Assembly: GCF_029892095.1 (NCBI RefSeq)
Contig: NZ_JARZAE010000004.1
Location: 4,092,001-4,156,000, forward strand
Source: Kitasatospora sp. MAP12-44
GTDB taxonomy: Bacteria > Actinomycetota > Actinomycetes > Streptomycetales > Streptomycetaceae
Reading direction: 5' to 3'
DNA: 64,000 bases
The translations under genes were made by a program, and so were the position numbers. Below, piece by piece: positions 59,812 to 64,000 of the stretch. The stretch's first letter is position 1; every line of letters begins with the position of its first letter. Under the pieces are notes generated by a model, which saw only the letters and a program-made list of their open reading frames with translations, was not told the origin of the DNA and did not search any database.

Positions 59812-60112
59812 CCACCGCGAGGAAGCCCACTACCGCCTCACCTGCATCCAGGGTCGACACGGTCCACGGCCCTGGAACTGGGCGGCCGTAAGCTAGGCGT
59901 TTCGCTACGTACCGAAAGCGATGACCACGCACCTGCTCGACAATGTGCTTACCTTGCAGGCCAACTGACGATATTGCAGTTGATTCTGACCACTTGCCCG
60001 CACCCTCGATGGTGCGACCTGGTCTGTGCTACGTTCCGAATCCGAACCGAACATAGGTGACCCCGGCGGTGCGCTAACACCCCGGGGTCCGGCACAGGAG
60101 CAGGAACTCCAG

Positions 60113-61016
60113 ATGCTTGTACATCGTAGCGCTCACGCGCGAAACTTCACCGTGCTGCCCAACGGCCTGCTGCAGGACCGTCGGCTCAGCTACACCGCCC
60201 GCGGCCTGCTGACCGACCTGCTCTCTCGCCCCGACGGCTGGCGCGAGGATGGCCGAGCGATGGCGGACTCCAGCCCCCAGGGGCGCGGGGCGATCCGCAA
60301 GGCCCTGAAGGAGCTGACCGAAGCCGGCTACTACCGGGTCGTGAAACGGCGGATGGAGGACGGGAGGATCCGCAGCGAGGCCCACGTCTTCGACACCCCT
60401 CAGCTGGAGGCACCAGGTGTCCCCCGTCCGGCCTCCGGTTCGGCGAAGACCGGCGTTGCTGACGTCCCTCTTGTAAAGGACCTGGTCGAAGAACCCTCCC
60501 TCCCCAACAGGGTTGCTGACGAGCCGTCGTCCGCTGCCGGGGCCAGAGAGGAACCCGGGAGGGAGGTGGGCCATCAAACGGACGAGCTGGACCGATCGGC
60601 AGCACTGACCCTGTTCAGGGTGATCAAGTCCGAGCCGCGCCTGCACCTGGGCAGAGCTCGCTCAGGCCCTGCTGTCTGGCCTTCCCACGACCGTGCACTC
60701 GCCGGTCGGCATGCTCCGAAACCGCCTGAAGCGCAAGATGCCGCCCCTCCACACCCCCGAGCAGCCCGCCGCCGAGCCCTCTTACGACGAGTGCGCCAAG
60801 TGCCATGCCCCGATGGCGCGGGCAGGCATCTGCCGACCGTGCGCCGGTTACGGCACGCGGGTGATCGCGGTCGGTGGCGGTGCTGCGGCGACCGTCGACG
60901 GGGCCGGCCGCGCCCGGGCCGCGATGCGCGCCGCCAGGACCGCCCTGGGCATCGGCAGACCACGCGCGGAGCACTGCGCGGGTGTGAATCTCGTCAGGTT
61001 TGATACGACCAACTGA
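60113..61016 (+). pseudogene. Helix-turn-helix replication/regulator-like gene with internal deletion and frameshift
   Basis: ATG 60113 begins MLVHRSAHARNFTVLPNGLL, a winged helix-turn-helix protein (TARGLLTDLLSRPDGW, RKALKELTEAGYYRVVKRRM) typical of actinomycete mobile elements. After TLFRVIKSEPRLHLG (near 60653) the middle of the normal protein is missing and the rest continues in another frame (AELAQALLSGLPTTVHSPVG, RNRLKRKMPP, and the zinc-like CAKCHAPMARAGICRPC) to 61016. An internal deletion with frameshift is the simplest reading. A hairpin GACCCCGG/CCGGGGTC (60059-60089) lies in its leader. Confidence 0.65.
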
Positions 61017-61047
61017 AGACGTCATGTTCCGAGGAGCTGTCTGATCG

Positions 61048-61785
61048 TCAGGCGGCGGCAGGAACACGAGTTGTGGAGTCAGCGAGGAGGCGGTCGATGG
61101 GGTGGGTGGCGGAGTGGGCGGCGGATTCGCTGTTGGGGTGGAGGGGGAGCCAGTCACCGGCGTAGTCGATGCGGCGGGGTGGGCGGGTGAGGAAGGGGCG
61201 CTCGTCGGCGGGCATCGCGGGGTGCAGCGCGAGGGCGGCGGGGAGGGCGAGGACGGCCTGGCGCGCGGTGAGGGTACGGCCGTCCGCGAAGCGCAGGCGG
61301 ACGGCGCCTGGCTGCTCGGTGAGCTCGGCGAGGCAGGCGCCGGTGGTGACCGGGAGGCGGTCCGCGAGGCGGCGGGCCAGGGTGTCCATGCCGTCCCTGT
61401 ACGTCATCCAGCGGGCGCCGGGGCCGCCGGTGGCGGCGAGCATGGTGGCCATCGGGTCGATCGCGGAGCGTTCGGGGTGCCAGCCGAAGAAGCAGCTCGC
61501 GACCGGTTGGAGCAGCGCGTCGTAGAGCGATCGGCAGGACGTCCGCGGTGCCGAGGCCGACCGCGCGGATCAGCTCCCAGGTGGCGGGGTAGCCGTGGGC
61601 GGCGATGGTCTCGGCACCGTCGTCGATCCGGTAGCCGTCGGCAGGCTGGACGTCATCCGGCCGCCGACTCGGGGCGCTGGCTCGAAGAGCTGGACGGACC
61701 GGGCGGCTTGCCGCGGCCGGTGGGCGGTGGCCAGGCGGGCGAGGCCGGCGCGGATCACGGCGGCGTCGAGGGCGGGCACGCTCAT
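61048..61785 (-). pseudogene. Decayed FAD-dependent amine oxidase-like gene
   Basis: It begins at ATG 61785, overlapping the stop of the ligase gene (ATGA), as MSVPALDAAVIRAGLARLAT. The dinucleotide-binding GxGxxG is damaged (G to R changes: VIRAGLAR). The frame is lost near 61660, the next stretch (DGYRIDDGAETIAAHGYPAT, other frame) is followed by a gap that skips much of the substrate domain, and the C-terminus (GARWMTYRDGMDTLA, ending 61048) is in a third frame. So it is a multiply broken pseudogene, formerly coupled to the adenylate-forming ligase. Confidence 0.7.
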
Positions 61786-63392
61786 GTCCACCGGCCGGTG
61801 CCGGAGGCGGCGACGCCCGTGAGGTAGCGGTCGCGGAGCTCGTGGCGGCGGACCTTGCCGGTGCCGGTGCGCGGCAGCGCGTCCCAGCCGATCAGCAGCG
61901 GCTCGGCCAGCGGCGGCAGGTCGTGGACGGCGCGCTGCCAGTGCCGCGGGTCGAGCGTGCCGTCCCGGGTGACCAGGACGGGCAGCGGCGGGCGGTGGCC
62001 GCCCGCCTCACGGCCGGTGCCCAGCACGACGACCTCCTCGACGTCGGGCAGCCGCTCGTGCAGGACGTCCTCCAGCTCGACGCAGCTCAGCCCGGGGATC
62101 ATGTCCACCTCGCGGTCCAGCAGCCGCAGCCGGCCGGTGCGGCTGCGCACCCCGATGTCGCCGGTGTTGAACCAGCGGCCGCTGGCCTTCGCCGCCCAGC
62201 GCTCCTGCTCCCCCTCGTAGCCGAGGCAGCGGCCGGGGGTGCGGGCGAGGATGACGCCCGGTTCGCCGCGGCGCACCGGGCGGAAGGTCTCCGGGTGGAC
62301 CACCCGCAGCCCGACCCGGCCCGGGATCGGCCGGCCCAGGTCGCGGGTGGTGGGGTGGCGCCCGTCGCGCTCGGCCATCGCCCGCCGGGTGAGCAGGCGG
62401 AAGGTGAGCGGGCCGGTCTCGGTCTGCCCCCAGCCCTGCAGCCAGAGCGGGTGCCGGCGGCGCGAGGCGGTCAGGAAGGTGCGCACGGTGGGCGGGTGCA
62501 TCGCGTCGAAGGTGCTGATGAAGACCCGCATATCGGTGAACGGGCTGTCCGGCTCGGCCGCCATCCGCTGCCAGCGGACGTAGCTGGCGGGCAGCGCCTC
62601 CAGCACCGTGGGCCGGTGTGCGCGCAGCAGCCGGCCGGCCTGCTCGGGGTCGGAGTCCGCCAGCAGCAGGGCCGTGCGCGGCATCCGCCACAGCGCGGAG
62701 ATGGTCCAGGAGACGGCGCGGCCGTGCGAGAAGGAGACCGCGCTGGCGACGGTGTCCTCGCGGCGGACCGAGAGGATCGGCAGCGCGCGGGTCTCGGCGG
62801 CGGTGAGCTTGCGGATCAGGCTGCTGGTCGAGTGGACCACCAGTTTGGGCAGGCCGGTGGTGCCGGAGGTGTGGATGATCACCAGCGGCTCGTCGTGGCG
62901 GCGCCGGTGCACGGGCGGGACGGCGCCGCCACGCAGCGAGTCGGCGTCGATGGCGCCGAGCGCGGGCCCGTCCAGGCAGAGCGTGCGGATGCCGTGCCCG
63001 GACGAGCCGAAGGCGAGCGTGTAGCGGTCCGACACCAGCAGGGCCGGCTCCAGCCGGCGCAGCAGGGAGCGCAGGCTGACCGGGCCGAGGTGGCCGGAGA
63101 TCAGCGCGGGCACCGCGCCGATCCGCACGGCGGCTGCGGCCAGCAGTGCGTAGTCCCAGTGGTTGCGCTTGTGGACGGCGACCCGGTGTCCGGGCGCGAC
63201 CCCGGCGGCGGCCAGCTGCGCCGAGGTCTCCCGTACCAGCTCGGCGAGTTGGGGGATGGTCCACTCGGTGCCGGCCTCCGGGGCCAGCTCCAGCGGACGG
63301 CTGAGGCGCACGACGGTGGGCGAGCCGCGCTCGGCCAGGGTCTCGAAGAGCGGGCCGAGGTCGAGCGGCTTGGTCCTGGTCAACACTCTCAC
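61782..63392 (-). CDS. Adenylate-forming enzyme (AMP-dependent acyl-CoA synthetase/ligase)
   Basis: 536 residues, GTG 63392. ANL superfamily signatures: the P-loop-like IIHTSGTTGLPKLV (A3), GWGQTETGPL (A5), GRWFNTGDIG (A7), and LPRTGTGKVRRHELR (A10 Lys). It activates a carboxylic acid as acyl-AMP, often as a CoA ligase. It is coupled downstream to a now-broken FAD oxidoreductase and upstream to a small overlapping ORF. Substrate unknown. Confidence 0.88.
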   Translation of the reverse strand: MRVLTRTKPLDLGPLFETLAERGSPTVVRLSRPLELAPEAGTEWTIPQLAELVRETSAQLAAAGVAPGHRVAVHKRNHWDYALLAAAAVRIGAVPALISGHLGPVSLRSLLRRLEPALLVSDRYTLAFGSSGHGIRTLCLDGPALGAIDADSLRGGAVPPVHRRRHDEPLVIIHTSGTTGLPKLVVHSTSSLIRKLTAAETRALPILSVRREDTVASAVSFSHGRAVSWTISALWRMPRTALLLADSDPEQAGRLLRAHRPTVLEALPASYVRWQRMAAEPDSPFTDMRVFISTFDAMHPPTVRTFLTASRRRHPLWLQGWGQTETGPLTFRLLTRRAMAERDGRHPTTRDLGRPIPGRVGLRVVHPETFRPVRRGEPGVILARTPGRCLGYEGEQERWAAKASGRWFNTGDIGVRSRTGRLRLLDREVDMIPGLSCVELEDVLHERLPDVEEVVVLGTGREAGGHRPPLPVLVTRDGTLDPRHWQRAVHDLPPLAEPLLIGWDALPRTGTGKVRRHELRDRYLTGVAASGTGRWT

Positions 63393-63544
63393 GCGGCACC
63401 GCCGTTCGGCAGGCAGGCGCCCAACAGCAGCGCCAGCACGGCGAGTTCTGGAGCGGTCGCACCGTAGTCGGACGGGGCGGGGCGGGCAGTGCTCGGGGTC
63501 GTCCGCGGTCCGTTGAGCAGGCCGGTGGCGGCGGTGGTGTTCAA
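63389..63544 (-). CDS. Small ORF overlapping the adenylate-forming gene, possible precursor peptide
   Basis: A 51-codon frame from TTG 63544, with GGAGGA 12 nt upstream, whose stop overlaps the GTG of the ligase gene (GTGA). Third codon positions are strongly G/C, as in real genes. The sequence starts MNTTAATGLLNGPRTTPSTA and ends ELAVLALLLGACLPNGGAA; LLGAC recalls a lipobox, but only 7 residues follow the Cys. A ribosomal-peptide precursor or a short coupled translation leader are both possible. The frame is open further upstream without an SD. Confidence 0.4.
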   Translation of the reverse strand: MNTTAATGLLNGPRTTPSTARPAPSDYGATAPELAVLALLLGACLPNGGAA

Positions 63545-64000
63545 GGGAGTTCGGGTTCCTCCGGTCAGAGCGGGACGGGTCGTCAAGCCGGTCGGTGGCC
63601 GTGCACGGAGTAGAGGACCGGCGAGACCGCCTGGAACTACCGGTGGCTTACTGGAAGGTGAGGTCGTAGACACCCGTGGAGCGGGCGGTGGACTTGGCCT
63701 CGTCGTTGCCCGAACTCGGGGCTAGTTGATCACAACGAGAAGCCAGTTGATCACTCTCGATGTCGCGATGGTTGCGATGGCCTCACCCTGCGGCTGCCCT
63801 TGCGCGCCAAGGGATCTCATCGTCCACGAACCGTCCGGATCGGCCATTCGCCGGGGCACGGACATCACCCGGACGGGGAATGCTCTTCACCCGCGCGGCG
63901 GAGCAAGCCGGCTCCCCGGCGAAGTGCACGAGCTGGTCAGCACGGGAGAACCGGTGACCGGGGAGGAGCTGGGCCTCGTGTCGGAGGCCGCGGTCCGCTT
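63545..64000. other. Right end of window, no firm gene
   Basis: Apart from the direct repeat at 63724-63754, I see no supported gene. A forward frame is open from about 63805 to the window end (including GTDITRTGNALHPRGG and VHELVSTGEPVTGEELG) with fairly G/C-rich third positions. It may be the start of a gene that continues beyond 64000, but it shows no recognisable domain and no clear start. Confidence 0.35.
63724..63754. promoter_or_regulatory. Direct repeat of AGTTGATCAC with 21-bp spacing
   Basis: AGTTGATCAC occurs at 63724-63733 and again at 63745-63754, 21 bp apart (two helical turns), the arrangement of a regulator binding site. TGATCA inside is itself palindromic. It lies about 180 nt upstream of the small ORF at 63544. 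The same TTGATC core occurs upstream of the beta-helix genes. Confidence 0.45.

Noticed and set aside
61842..63467. 541-codon frame antisense to the adenylate-forming enzyme
   Set aside because: Gly/Ala/Val-rich shadow frame; the opposite strand has all ANL motifs.
63389..63673. A longer 94-residue version of the small ORF before the ligase gene
   Set aside because: The 5' extension has weaker G/C third positions and no SD; the shorter frame from 63544 is better supported.

Overview
The window comes from a high-GC actinomycete, most likely a Streptomycetaceae member (Streptomyces or Kitasatospora). The evidence is the near-universal G/C third codon positions, many GTG/TTG starts, many secreted Tat/Sec proteins, LAXTG sorting signals, a DUF397/Scr1-type regulator pair, and a conserved block of a LytR_C protein, upp, a TadA-associated protein, tadA and tRNA-Ser that matches the usual Streptomyces order.

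Layout. 1-3.8 kb: a partial SigE-type sigma factor, divergent from a phytanoyl-CoA dioxygenase-like enzyme and a secreted S53 peptidase. 4.2-13.1 kb: the most unusual region. Two copies of a convergent pair occur, each a glycosyltransferase-like protein facing an NB-ARC/TPR STAND ATPase. Both copies carry perfect GC-rich heptanucleotide tandem arrays at the 5' end of the glycosyltransferase-like gene: 10 x CGAGCCG before the first and 23 x CGGGCAG inside the start of the second. A third small gene carries the same short sequence tag as the N-termini of both STAND proteins. 13.1-23.2 kb: a MITE, a secreted ricin-lectin protein, an alpha/beta hydrolase that appears to have cut off the end of a histidine kinase gene, a two-gene ABC transporter fused by one extra base, an AraC regulator, an SRPBCC protein and a PAS/PP2C phosphatase.

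23.3-36 kb: four tandem ~2.7 kb paralogues, each with its own promoter block and hairpin terminator, encode secreted proteins with a parallel beta-helix, two PKD domains and six 45-residue propeller-like repeats. A double alpha/beta-hydrolase gene sits between two of them, and a decayed terminator marks a lost fifth unit. 36-44 kb: a sortase-anchored Ala-rich protein, a leaderless Cys-containing leader peptide ahead of a secreted arylsulfotransferase, a MerR regulator (frameshifted) with a DrrAB-type exporter, an MDR oxidoreductase, an AraC regulator and a GNAT enzyme. 44-52 kb: a methyltransferase, an MMPL transporter, a GH92 mannosidase with a ricin lectin, a rhomboid protease and a TIM-barrel-like protein.

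52-56.3 kb is conserved core (LytR_C, upp, tadA, tRNA-Ser). 56.3-61.8 kb, just after the tRNA, is accessory: a ScoMcrA-like type IV restriction enzyme, a WhiJ/AbaA-like trio with a perfect 26-bp palindrome, and three decayed genes. 61.8-64 kb holds an adenylate-forming ligase preceded by a small overlapping ORF.

Several genes differ from their families by a single base or an internal gap (ABC fusion, MerR, HTH protein, FAD oxidoreductase). Some may be assembly indels. All functional statements rest on motif reading; no database search was possible.
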